From: Phytomonas francai
Lineage: Eukaryota > Euglenozoa > Kinetoplastea > Trypanosomatida > Trypanosomatidae
Direction of reading: 5' to 3'
Assembly: GCA_001766655.1 (NCBI GenBank)
Contig: MJCC01000005.1
Coordinates: 517,147 to 577,246, forward strand
Length of the DNA stretch: 60,100 nt
This document shows, piece by piece, positions 48,506-58,741 of this stretch; positions within the stretch are counted from its first letter, which is position 1; the number at the start of each line of letters is the position of its first letter. The notes under the pieces are model-generated. The model ran no database searches. It saw only the letters and a program-made list of their open reading frames with translations, and was not told the DNA's origin. A program made the translations under genes and the position numbers.

Positions 48506-48546
48506 ACACACACACGCACACACACACACACACATACACACACACA
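48506..48546. repeat. (CA)n microsatellite
   Basis: About 20 CA units with one G and one T interruption. Confidence 0.9.
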
Positions 48547-48963
48547 TCTATATGTACTTATAGATAAATGTGTGTATTTATGTTTTGCACATCCTTTTCG
48601 AATGAAATGTCTTTTTACTTCAACATTTGAAAGGGTTTGGTTTGATTCCACTTATCTGAATTATTTGTTTGACGTAATGTATCTATTTATTTTTTACCTT
48701 TGCCTGAAAGAGTCTGGAAGATACATGAGTATTTCTCTGCATGTGTTTTATCTTTGTAGAACTTTTTTTTATTCCTGGTCAAGAAATAAAAAAAAACACA
48801 TAAATCGGGGAAAACTTAAGTATTTATGTATATAATTTCATATTTGGAGCTGATTTTCCCCTTATCAATCCATCTATGTTGTCTTTTTAAATATCAAGGT
48901 GATAATGACATGAACGTGTGTGGTTCTAACTCTCTATATCCTTTTTATTCAGCAATTTCCTGT

Positions 48964-48994
48964 TTCTTTGTTATCTGTCTCAGATAACAAAGAA
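48964..48994. other. perfect 14-bp inverted repeat, 3-base loop
   Basis: The arm 48964-48977 is the exact reverse complement of 48981-48994, with a TCT loop. It could form an RNA hairpin in the UTR. Confidence 0.85.
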
Positions 48995-49114
48995 CATGAT
49001 ATGCAGTAAAGACGAGGAACTCATATTTTCCTCCGAATGTTCCATTCTAGAGTGGAGAACATGTCCAATACAACGCTTCTATACTCCAACTATTTTCTCT
49101 CATTTCCTTATTTT

Positions 49115-49137
49115 TTTCTCTTTCTAGGAAAGAGAAA
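49115..49137. other. perfect 10-bp inverted repeat, TAG loop
   Basis: The arm 49115-49124 (pyrimidine) is the exact reverse complement of 49128-49137 (purine), with a 3-base loop. Confidence 0.8.
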
Positions 49138-49627
49138 GAGAAGGTGGTGTAAATTTTTTAAAATACCAAGTCTCTTTATCAATTAGGTATTCAAAAGGGT
49201 TTTATACACATATTAAGTAATTGTACATACTACTTTTCACATCCTTGAGGTTTGAATATTAATTGTTTTTTTCTTCGCTTGATTTCTTAGGAATAATTTG
49301 GTGTGCTTATTTTCTTAGTTTCTTTTCGTGTGTGTACATCTAAGCACAATATTTGCAGCGAAACTGGCATTTAGTTTTTTTTTTTCCCATAAAGCTTCTT
49401 GAATTTCGTAATATATCTACATATTGCAAGCTACTACATTCTTTCTCGTTTGTTTAGCTGCGTTGAATTCAACTGTTTCACGGAAAAGCATACAATCATA
49501 AATTTTAACAAAATAAAACATTCAAAAAAGACTATTTAGCCGTTTTTTTTAAGCATCTTTTAAAACTATTTATGTGTTTTATTTTATACAGGAAATAAAA
49601 TATTGTCATACTTTCGGCGGTTTGAGA

Positions 49628-52600
49628 ATGTTAAAATCTGATAATTTACAAGAAAAGTTCTTAAGCAATCCCTCTGATCAGGATGCACAAACCAACCGGG
49701 CCCCCGCTGACCCCATTTTCTGTGAAAAGAATGGAGTCGTCCAAAATTTATCTGAATGCCTTAAAGAGCATGACAAAGAGAGTCATAGCAATGAGGCAAC
49801 ACTAGAAGCTACAAAAGTTTTAAACGAAGAGCACTTCTCTTCACCACGCAATTGTAATCCACCAATAGATGCAAGACAAGAATACAATTTGGTAGAATCC
49901 ATTGAGCAGGTGTACATTTCAGCTTTCCCGCAAACAGCTAGCCATGAACCCCCGTCGCGCATTCAAGAAACCATGTATATGACATCGCCATTTTTGTTCA
50001 GACGATTTAACTCCGCCAGACAAATAAACTTTGTTCGGGCCAAAAAAGACATGCAGCTATACAACCAGCTGCGCCACTGTGCACGCCAATCCATTGAAGA
50101 CTTACTGATACCAGTTATCATCGTAAAAAACTCACACTTTTTCGCGTCTTCTCACGAAGGTTCCCCTACTCTTCAACCATCTATGACCAGTAATCGCGAT
50201 ATTCTCAGCAGCACTAGCAGTCCTATAGACCCTCTTTCACTTTCAAAGACAATACCATTAGATACTGTCTTTAGGCATTTCCAATTGGATTCTGACAAAC
50301 TAAACGAGGATTCTCCATGTTGTTGCAATGTGAATCCGGAAAAGAAAACAGAAAAGTCTGTAAACCTCACAGCCATCCGAAAGACGGCCTCCCTCAGAGG
50401 GGCTGCTCACAGCAAATCTAGTTTTTTCGAGCATCAAGAGGTATCCCATGCCTCCTCTAAAGGTATGACAGACATACACGCTACAAACCCCCTTTCTCGC
50501 TCCTGCAGGTCACCTTCTCTATTTTCATCCGAGACATTTCCAATCGTGCATGCGAATCATGCCGGGCTCCAGATTCTCGGCTGCGCTACACACCAGGATT
50601 TTGTCTGCAGTGATTTCGGAGCTAATTTCCGGTGCTATATCCCCGTAGCAGCGGATCGACCCTGCGGCAAGCGGGGGCGTGATTCATTCAGCCGGGATGA
50701 CTCCGAGGGTGGGGTTGCGGTTGGAGCGACAGAATCCCAGGTGAACTCTGGAGTTGCCACAATCAGAACACTTCCGCACTTTGACAACTGTACGACAGCA
50801 TCCTCAAATTCGGTGCGTACCTTTCCTCCTCCAGACGACTTGAAGAGGTCGGATTGCTCTAAATATGAAGTTACACAGCTCTCAGAGCTCTTCCGTGCGG
50901 GGACGGAGTGCTACTTGGGACTCCATAACATACACGATTCAAGCAACTATACATGCTTTGCGATAAGTATCGATCAAGTGAACCTATGCAAACCCGAAAA
51001 CGCGACCACTCTATTAGGGAAAAACACTAACGATGTAAATGAAACTAAATCAACTGATTTTTTCCTAGAGACAGGTGCGAATATGAGCGGAGTTGACATG
51101 ATAAATACAAATGCTCTCCTTGCTAACATTAAATGCAGGAGCTCACAGAAAGATAGGTTCGAGTTTCCCGACGAATACAGTTGTGACGGTAACGCTGACG
51201 AGCCGTACTTAATGATCTTTTTCCTTAGCAAGACATTCCCTTCTGGAAGCATCGAGATACATGCAAATAGAAGTGACGAGGTGGCAGACAAAGCTTTGTC
51301 TATACCTATGCATCTGAAATCATCAGCTCTTAATACAAAGAGGCAATCTAATACAGAGCCGTTCCTTTTTAAGTGTAGGACTGATCCCACAACACCCGTT
51401 ATTGCCATTAACAAGCCAATTACAACTGGAATCTTGAGTCCATCGAGGACTTCGCTCAGCGAAGATCGTGTTGACCCACCTACCTCCGTCCTGCCATCCT
51501 TTGCGCACCAAGCTCTTCGCAGTATCAAGTCAGATCCCACTTTTCTCGCTCGCGCCTCCTTGTCAGTTCATTCTCTAAAAGGTTCGATGCACACGGAGCG
51601 CCGAAGCGGCGTTGGTACGGAAACGGAGTTGAATACAAGCGAAATGGTAGAGAAACCTAAGAACAAAAACCTTAAGGAGGGAAGCCCCACTAAAAGTCAA
51701 ATCAGGTTTCAGATTGCCCGTAAAACTCATCAAACGAATGCGTATAGGCCTTTTAGGCAACTTTATATGCCCATTAGTAAAGATTTTCCGGGTTCAAACA
51801 ACGCGGGGAGGAGTAAGTTGTCGCTTTCAACCATTTTGTCGAGAGAAATTAACCCAGCATCGTCAAAAGAACACAACCTACTTAATCAAGGACATCCCTT
51901 TCAGGAAAAGACATCTCGTAGGGATTCACATGGGCGCCGACTCAGTGAGACGCAACAGCAACATTGGCATGTACCAGACCCATTTCTGTCAAAGCGAAAG
52001 ATGTCGCAAGTGGGAAGCCGGAATTTAAGCATATTCAGCCACTTAGAAGGCAGTACTGAGGCTATGCACACCGTAACGGAAATAAGGTCAAAGGAGATTG
52101 GGACAGATCATCCCGATATGCTTGTAGATGGTAATTCCAGCATCGATGCCTTGGCTAAATCACCAGTACAAAAAGGGAAGAGGACCTCTCGCCTCAGACG
52201 TATGGTTCACGCAAAAGCACCGAAGTTCGCTGCCGATGGTTCTAATTTGAGCTTAGACTCCTCTAGTGTAACTCAGCAAGCCAAGGACCAGATTAAAATC
52301 ACAGAGCCGCTCAACCAGGGTGCCCGGTCTCACCGGAACGATCCAGTGAGGGATCACTACACAAATACGGACACTTTGAAGACGTGGAAAGTCTTTGGTG
52401 TGGTAGAATCCGCCGGCAAAAATACCTCTGCAGCACATACGGCATCGAAAACAGTTAGGCCTGCATCGTCAGAGACAAGATTCTCGCCCTTTTCGTTGAG
52501 TGGCAGGAAGGAGGAAGCTTTACATGGGCCCACATCAGGCTGTCAGACCCCCTCCTTGACCCCCAACAACTGGCGAAACAATACAGGGCATACCTATTTG

Positions 52601-55600
52601 CACCCGGACAATGGTTGTAATGAGTGGGATAAGTTACGAAGGAATTCCGAATCGTTCCAAGGAAGTAACATGAGGCCCTCAACCAATAATAAAGATGTGA
52701 CCACACGTACCAGCAGCACAGCTTTCAGTCCTGATTCTTCAAACCTAAAATTTGTTTCCTTCAGCACCTTCCCCGATGTTCCGACTGGGGATTCCAGTGG
52801 ACAGCAACAACATACACCGTTACAGGCAAGAAGCATGAGTTTATCCTCACGCCCCGCAATGACCCAACGCGCCCGCACTACAGACACTGTGAATGTTAAA
52901 AATCTACGTGCCCGATTGGAATCCCTCAAGGGCATTGCTACGGTTCATATCTCGAAACGTGTTCCTGAAGTCTTCATCATGAACTTTGTGTCGTTTATCC
53001 TGTTCTTGCAGTCTGCCCAGCGCTATCAGCGTTGTTGCGGTGCTGAGGTGCCGGTTCATTGCTTTGCGAACGTCAAGGACACTTTTTTCGTGATCGATCT
53101 GCTACCAAATACCATACTCGAGGGGATAAGTCTGGATGAGATGATGGAGAAGCTCGAAGCAAAATACGCACAATTCGAAAAAAAGACTACCCGTAATGAG
53201 CAAGACTTTGCTGTCTCTGAGGTTGAGCGGGTGAGCCATACTTCTTTTGATATCACGAATAGCCCTAGCTCTGATCTCAACAAGGCTTCTCCACAAGCTG
53301 AAAGCTTGAGGATTGGAACCAAACGACAGTTTAGGCTTATTAATCAGGCATTCCATACGACGCATCTGCAATCTCTGGTGATGGGCAGCGCCTCACGAGG
53401 TAGGGACAGTGGAGCAACGAGCATGTCCAACGGGTCGATGGGCATGGGAACGGGGCTGGTATCTATCGCGTTGCCGGATGCATCTCTTCTGGCAAGTGCT
53501 GACGGCGTGGATCAGGATCGGGCTAACTTTAATAATCCCAATGTTGCCTCTGTCGTCATTTCTCCCACGCAATCTGGCACGGCAGAGATTCCATCTCCAG
53601 AAGTGCAAGCCTATGTGCCGCTTGAGTGCATCCTTTCACAAGAACTAATTGACCTTCTCACTTATTGCAACGGTTCCCTCAGCATCCGTCGCGATAGCGC
53701 GGCCGTCACACTTAGTCTTCCCTATATTACAAAGGAGCGGTTGGCCTTACTTGATAGCGTCGAAACAGTGCAACTGTCCTTACAAAAAGGGTTGTTTACG
53801 TTTGGCGTTTCGCTTATCAACATTCTGACAGAAGAAGTGGAGGCAAGGACAAATTTTGAGGGTGCCTCACTGTTGCATAAACCAGATGAGGAGAATCATT
53901 TGTCGCAGAATGAGAAACAGAGCCCGGTGCCAAAGTCACCCCCAGGGAAGTCCATCAAAAGTGTGATCGGAAAAGGGTACGAGGTCATTAGCCAAGGCCA
54001 GCCAATCTCACCACATGCGGAGATGGCAAACCATTCATTGATCTCCCTAACGGAACCGCTTATCATCAATGATGATGAGAAAGAATGTCTTTCTGAGGGA
54101 AGCTCTGGACAGGGAATCCAAAGCCTCAGCTCTAACAGTCGTAACCAACTCCAACACGTGCCACCGCGGCGTAAATCGTCAGTAGTTCAGTTTATGCTTG
54201 ATGACAGTACAGAGGATGGTAACAATATTAGGGCCTCTACAACACTTCATGACAGCAAAAATGGCAGCACTAGTCCCATCTCTTGCAAGGTTGCATCGTC
54301 TAAAAGGAAAGTTTCTTCTGCAGGACTTGCCACTGCAGCCGCAGGGGCTTCACTCCCTAGTGTACTGAGAAGCGAGAATAATGGCGTAATAGGGAGCTTG
54401 CCAATCGATAAAAACCCACAGGCTGAGTGTTTGTCTGAGTTTGGACGTGATAGCTTAAAAGAAAAACTCGAAGATCAAGCTACGTCGTCATCGCATTCTA
54501 TACTGTTAACTACCGAAAGCCCCTTTCTGGAAAAGGAAGTGAAGGCGGATGACGCCTATGACAGAGAAGCAACCACAAAATCGGAAAATACAGACCAATC
54601 TGACTCGGAAAGCTGCAACATATCAGAACCACTACGCAAAGATGATTCGAAATCCAAAGGAGTTGATCTTTTAGAGGAGTTCGAACTAAATGTAAGTGCG
54701 CCCGAAGGTCTAATTTTCAATCGTGCAGAATTGAAGTCCTCAAATAATGATCCGACGTCGTCTTTGCAGACGAATTTAGAGGGGGTGACGACACTGATAT
54801 CCGCTACGGAAGATCGGGAGGGGCCTTTTCACCCTAAACTAGCCTGTTCCTGTTCCATCTTACGCAAGAATTCAGCCTTTCCTTGCACAATATCTCAGAG
54901 TAGTAGTAGCTCTAGAAAGGCAACGAAGAGTGTTTCCTTCGAGAACGTCGAAATGGGTACCCAAGGAGTAGCACAGCGCGCCCCAAGCTTGAGTTTTCCA
55001 AGCATCCCTAACGATTCTCTAGACGAAAGTTATCCTAATATGTTCCGCATTTTGGGCACAGGACCGTCTTTTGAAAGTGGCAAGGACTCCAGAGGGTTCG
55101 AATCGAGACGGAGCAAAGACCTTAATAGCTTCAAAACAAATGGTCTGCCACTGTCCTCTGAAAATCTTGAAGAAAGGGTATTTCCCCATTGCCAAACTTC
55201 TTTTGAACCCAGTTCCTCCCATGTGCCAAAGAAACACGAAGGAGAGGGGCCAGGTACGAAAGAGATCAGTTCTCATGGTGAAGCTAGGCTCTTCTACCTC
55301 GTCATATACACCACTGAGGATCGCCCTGATATCGAGGAGGAACTTGGTCGCTACGGGCACTGCTGCTTGTTTATCACAACCCCCGAAAAGATGTTGCGTT
55401 ACATACGAGCTGGGATGGACCGCTTTGATTTACTTCTCGTGGAGTGGAACGATAAGCTTCTCACTCCCGAAATTAAGAAGCTTTTGTTGGAGCGTACGTC
55501 TCATCAGACCGTCGTGATGTACCATCTAACTATTTCAGACGACGAAACCGGGGATTGCGATTCTGAATCAAAAGATAGCAAGCATAGGGGGGGTGGAGCC

Positions 55601-57481
55601 ACATGCTCAACCCTTCCTGCTTCAATTCCTGCGAGCGCCATCCTTCGCAGCTCTGACATCGCGTCGGTATTCCTTAACTCCCGTATGCAGAGACAAACAC
55701 TGGAGTACTTTTTTCGAAAGCGGTTGCTGCGGGAAATGCTGGAACTCCGGGTGATACAGCCCTATCAGATAGTCCGTCAAATTGGTAGTGGCTCTGCTGG
55801 AGATGTTTTTGAGGTGGTGTTATACGCTTCCAAGGGCCGTCTGGCTATGAAGCGTATCTTTCTGAAGAATATGTCGTTGCGAGGGATAGAGCGACTCAGT
55901 CGTGAGGTCCATATCATGAGCTCGCTAGATCACCCCAATATCATTACTTTCTCTCACACCTGTTCCGCCGGCAACGATTTTTGCATCTTTATGGAGCTCT
56001 GTGATGGGAATCTGAACCAGAGAATTCAAGCCCCAGTCTCGCCGTCCCATGGTGTTCCCTCTAACTCGAGTTTTCCTTCTTCTCATATTCAAGTCCCTCG
56101 AACTTGGTCTAGTTCCATCGTAACCAACAGCAAAAACGGTATGATCGCACCGACCAGTGTCGCCAGTCTAACGTCTATCAGCCCGGAAGAAGCAGTATTG
56201 ATTATCCACGACATTGCCAGCGCCATCGCCTATCTCCACAACCAAGGTATCGTCCACCGGGACATAAAGCCGGCAAACATCTTGTTTGCGAACAACGTGG
56301 TCAAGATTGGCGACTTTGGCTCGGCTATCAGGCTGCACGAGCAGCGGCCGCTGACCAACATGAAGGGGACGCTGTCTTACATGGCCCCCGAGGTCATCCT
56401 CGGCGAGCCATATGGGAAGCCCTGTGATATGTGGTCCTTTGGCTGCGTGCTGGCGGATATCATGGGCCTCGACCTGGCCCACCTGGTCGGAATGCACATT
56501 CCGGCCCTCGTCGAGTTGTACGGGTCGCTCAGTATGAACGAGAGCCTGCCCGTGACCATCGCGAACCTTACCGTTTCTCGACTGGAGGATGTGGCCCCTG
56601 CTACGACCTCACGTGGTGTCCTCGAGGCCGTGCGTAAAGCTTCGATCCAAGCCACAAAAGAGCGAGATGAGTTGGGGAGTTGGTTCGCTTCCACTAACAC
56701 ACTGGAGGTGACCCCTGTGAAGTCACCCTTTATATGCAGACCCGATAGCCAATCGGACTTGCAAGGCTTGAATATCACCTCCACCGTGGTGTCGCGCGAC
56801 TTTTCACAGTCCCGAGGCCAGAAGACCTCCCTATACCTGGATACCAGCAACGGGGGGGGAGTGGACTCCATGACGCGAAGCGGCAGCGTGCCGCTGCGGC
56901 TCCCCGCCACGCTCCCCGTCGAGGATCTCAACGACGTTCCCCTCGTGTCGCGCTACGCGAGAATGCCGTATGAGTTTTCCAGCAGCCTCGACAAACGCCA
57001 GCCGCATCAGCCTAGCAAAAGTCGCATCGACGCGGCCGGGGAAAGCAGCAGTCTGACCGTGTCCCGCAAAGTCACCTGCATCAATATCAATAAGAACTCC
57101 GTGATTAGCACGCAGATGGTCTCACTGCCTCGTTCGTTGGTGGAGCTTCTCGAGTCGTTATTCCATCGTGATCCGACCAAACGCATGACGATCGAGGTGG
57201 TACTGGAGCATCCGGTCTCGTGGGACGTCGAATGGATGGCAAACATGATGACGGCTCTTCATGAGGTAAACAAAAGCATAATAAGCTTGAATAATGCCGA
57301 AAGCAACATCGGTGACTCTTCGATATGCTATTCGAAAACCGGACGTTTTGCACGGGGTGTGCGCAGCCAGAGGGCAGCCGGCATGGGTCCTAGGGGCAAT
57401 GGTTTCGAAGAAAAGTTGTCGCTCTCGTTGAACTCTTCACCGTTATTTGTACCGGATGATGGAGGAGCTCAAAAATTATAA
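49628..57481 (+). CDS. giant PAS / pseudo-histidine-kinase / receiver-like / Ser-Thr kinase protein
   Basis: A protein of 2617 residues from the first ATG after an AG. The frame is open further up only to a GTG at 49574. A split PAS-like domain covers about 150-550: SIEDLLIPVIIV (about 155), then IVHANHAGLQILGCATHQDF (about 305), then strands such as YTCFAISIDQV and DEPYLMIFFLSK. At about 1115-1170 and 1320-1365 are segments resembling a decayed HATPase: a VFIMNFVSFILFLQSAQRY helix and LSQELIDLLTYCNGSLSIRR then AAVTLSLPY. At about 1887-1970 a receiver-like domain reads LFYLVIYTTEDRPDIEEELG and FDLLLVEWNDKLLTP. A full kinase (about 2042-2560) has GSGSAGDV, Lys2075, HRDIKPANI (Asp2212), DFG (Asp2229) and GTLSYMAPEVI, which is STE11/MEKK-like, with inserts of about 45 and 200 residues. 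I infer a sensor kinase rebuilt from hybrid histidine-kinase parts. The kinase is certain. The PAS, HATPase-like and receiver-like calls are moderate to weak. Confidence 0.8.
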   Translation: MLKSDNLQEKFLSNPSDQDAQTNRAPADPIFCEKNGVVQNLSECLKEHDKESHSNEATLEATKVLNEEHFSSPRNCNPPIDARQEYNLVESIEQVYISAFPQTASHEPPSRIQETMYMTSPFLFRRFNSARQINFVRAKKDMQLYNQLRHCARQSIEDLLIPVIIVKNSHFFASSHEGSPTLQPSMTSNRDILSSTSSPIDPLSLSKTIPLDTVFRHFQLDSDKLNEDSPCCCNVNPEKKTEKSVNLTAIRKTASLRGAAHSKSSFFEHQEVSHASSKGMTDIHATNPLSRSCRSPSLFSSETFPIVHANHAGLQILGCATHQDFVCSDFGANFRCYIPVAADRPCGKRGRDSFSRDDSEGGVAVGATESQVNSGVATIRTLPHFDNCTTASSNSVRTFPPPDDLKRSDCSKYEVTQLSELFRAGTECYLGLHNIHDSSNYTCFAISIDQVNLCKPENATTLLGKNTNDVNETKSTDFFLETGANMSGVDMINTNALLANIKCRSSQKDRFEFPDEYSCDGNADEPYLMIFFLSKTFPSGSIEIHANRSDEVADKALSIPMHLKSSALNTKRQSNTEPFLFKCRTDPTTPVIAINKPITTGILSPSRTSLSEDRVDPPTSVLPSFAHQALRSIKSDPTFLARASLSVHSLKGSMHTERRSGVGTETELNTSEMVEKPKNKNLKEGSPTKSQIRFQIARKTHQTNAYRPFRQLYMPISKDFPGSNNAGRSKLSLSTILSREINPASSKEHNLLNQGHPFQEKTSRRDSHGRRLSETQQQHWHVPDPFLSKRKMSQVGSRNLSIFSHLEGSTEAMHTVTEIRSKEIGTDHPDMLVDGNSSIDALAKSPVQKGKRTSRLRRMVHAKAPKFAADGSNLSLDSSSVTQQAKDQIKITEPLNQGARSHRNDPVRDHYTNTDTLKTWKVFGVVESAGKNTSAAHTASKTVRPASSETRFSPFSLSGRKEEALHGPTSGCQTPSLTPNNWRNNTGHTYLHPDNGCNEWDKLRRNSESFQGSNMRPSTNNKDVTTRTSSTAFSPDSSNLKFVSFSTFPDVPTGDSSGQQQHTPLQARSMSLSSRPAMTQRARTTDTVNVKNLRARLESLKGIATVHISKRVPEVFIMNFVSFILFLQSAQRYQRCCGAEVPVHCFANVKDTFFVIDLLPNTILEGISLDEMMEKLEAKYAQFEKKTTRNEQDFAVSEVERVSHTSFDITNSPSSDLNKASPQAESLRIGTKRQFRLINQAFHTTHLQSLVMGSASRGRDSGATSMSNGSMGMGTGLVSIALPDASLLASADGVDQDRANFNNPNVASVVISPTQSGTAEIPSPEVQAYVPLECILSQELIDLLTYCNGSLSIRRDSAAVTLSLPYITKERLALLDSVETVQLSLQKGLFTFGVSLINILTEEVEARTNFEGASLLHKPDEENHLSQNEKQSPVPKSPPGKSIKSVIGKGYEVISQGQPISPHAEMANHSLISLTEPLIINDDEKECLSEGSSGQGIQSLSSNSRNQLQHVPPRRKSSVVQFMLDDSTEDGNNIRASTTLHDSKNGSTSPISCKVASSKRKVSSAGLATAAAGASLPSVLRSENNGVIGSLPIDKNPQAECLSEFGRDSLKEKLEDQATSSSHSILLTTESPFLEKEVKADDAYDREATTKSENTDQSDSESCNISEPLRKDDSKSKGVDLLEEFELNVSAPEGLIFNRAELKSSNNDPTSSLQTNLEGVTTLISATEDREGPFHPKLACSCSILRKNSAFPCTISQSSSSSRKATKSVSFENVEMGTQGVAQRAPSLSFPSIPNDSLDESYPNMFRILGTGPSFESGKDSRGFESRRSKDLNSFKTNGLPLSSENLEERVFPHCQTSFEPSSSHVPKKHEGEGPGTKEISSHGEARLFYLVIYTTEDRPDIEEELGRYGHCCLFITTPEKMLRYIRAGMDRFDLLLVEWNDKLLTPEIKKLLLERTSHQTVVMYHLTISDDETGDCDSESKDSKHRGGGATCSTLPASIPASAILRSSDIASVFLNSRMQRQTLEYFFRKRLLREMLELRVIQPYQIVRQIGSGSAGDVFEVVLYASKGRLAMKRIFLKNMSLRGIERLSREVHIMSSLDHPNIITFSHTCSAGNDFCIFMELCDGNLNQRIQAPVSPSHGVPSNSSFPSSHIQVPRTWSSSIVTNSKNGMIAPTSVASLTSISPEEAVLIIHDIASAIAYLHNQGIVHRDIKPANILFANNVVKIGDFGSAIRLHEQRPLTNMKGTLSYMAPEVILGEPYGKPCDMWSFGCVLADIMGLDLAHLVGMHIPALVELYGSLSMNESLPVTIANLTVSRLEDVAPATTSRGVLEAVRKASIQATKERDELGSWFASTNTLEVTPVKSPFICRPDSQSDLQGLNITSTVVSRDFSQSRGQKTSLYLDTSNGGGVDSMTRSGSVPLRLPATLPVEDLNDVPLVSRYARMPYEFSSSLDKRQPHQPSKSRIDAAGESSSLTVSRKVTCININKNSVISTQMVSLPRSLVELLESLFHRDPTKRMTIEVVLEHPVSWDVEWMANMMTALHEVNKSIISLNNAESNIGDSSICYSKTGRFARGVRSQRAAGMGPRGNGFEEKLSLSLNSSPLFVPDDGGAQKL

Positions 57482-57723
57482 TGCTTATACCTCAAACTCA
57501 ATCCCCGTTGCCCAAAATACTGTTATGAGTCGCAACTTCTTAGTGGGCTTTGTCCTCAATGACAGCACTACAGCTTCATCGAAATACATTATGAATATAA
57601 TGGCTAATATAAAAAGGGGCAGATCCATATTATAACCTTGTATCTGTCCAAATAGTATACCTGTATACACGAATAAAGTAGATGAAATACATTGTTTTTA
57701 CATAAATTAATGTCTTTTCTTAT

Positions 57724-57759
<36 letters not shown>

Positions 57760-58741
57760 ACCATCTCTCCCTGTATTTAGTTTATTTACCAAATGAGAGG
57801 GAAGGAGCCGCCAGTGCCTCTTATCTTTTTTTCCCCCAATTTCCCTTGGTTTGTTATGGTGAGGTTAATCACTCCCTCATCAAAGACTAAACCGCTGAAA
57901 TGGATAATAAAATATGGCTTCAGTATGTCTACGCGTATCTGATCGTGGCACTTGTAAAAGTGTCTTGAATCCTCTCTAAAACAGGAGTTTTTTTTGATAC
58001 GCTTTTCTTTCCACCTCACTTTTTCCCTTCTGTGTGTATGTGGGGGGTGGGGTTTTCAAATGTGGGAAGAAAAATAGAAATTGCATTAAAAAAGGCTAAA
58101 AAGAGGTGGATCTAAAAGTCGGAGATCGGTGGGAGTAATAATACTTACCGCAGTTTCATGGCTTTTATATCTCTATATTTCTAAAAATCTAATGACATTT
58201 TCTTTTTTTTGGCCGTTGTTTCTCTCCTGTTTTTTTTTCTACGATGCAAGAACGATTTTTACAGATGCTTTTTTCATATCATAGTTTCAATCATTTTTGA
58301 AATCTTGTTCACAGATTCGAGTTGCATATGGATGTAACTTTATTGCTTATATAGCTATTTCATTAACTATTCAAATGATTAATTGTACTTCAGGATTATT
58401 TTATTATCTTATATGAGGATGGAATGGAAAGGAAAATATAATTAATCAATGGACTCTTTCCCAATGCTTTTTTTTCTGCAACTTTAGTTTTCTGTACCAT
58501 ATATTGTTGGGGAAGTTTGTAGGTTGCGTCTTGTGCTAAAAGTATTTCCATACACATAGTTAATAGGGACTGTTATGACCAGTAAATAGGATAACATGCC
58601 TTTTTGTGCTCCTTTCTCTCTTCCTTTCCTTCCATTCCCACAATTTATCTCTTCTGGCTTCTTAATATGATAAAAATCGTTTTTAGAATTGTTTAAGCGC
58701 AATATAGGAAGTAATATTTTTGTGCATACTTGTTATTCATC
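57482..58741. other. long AT-rich intergenic spacer
   Basis: About 1.26 kb with a TA microsatellite at 57733-57759 and many T runs. Short open stretches are AT-driven and unsupported. The next gene opens at the ATG 58742, not at the in-frame TTG 12 bases upstream. Confidence 0.55.
57733..57759. repeat. (TA)n microsatellite
   Basis: About 13 TA units in the spacer. Confidence 0.9.

Larger units (their letters stand above)
48174..49627. other. long intergenic spacer with hairpins and CA repeat
   Basis: About 1.45 kb, the longest spacer here, strongly AT-rich. It has a CA repeat (48506-48546), many T runs, two perfect short hairpins (48964-48994 and 49115-49137), and an acceptor-like tract ending in AG at 49590-49591. 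No gene recognised. Confidence 0.6.
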
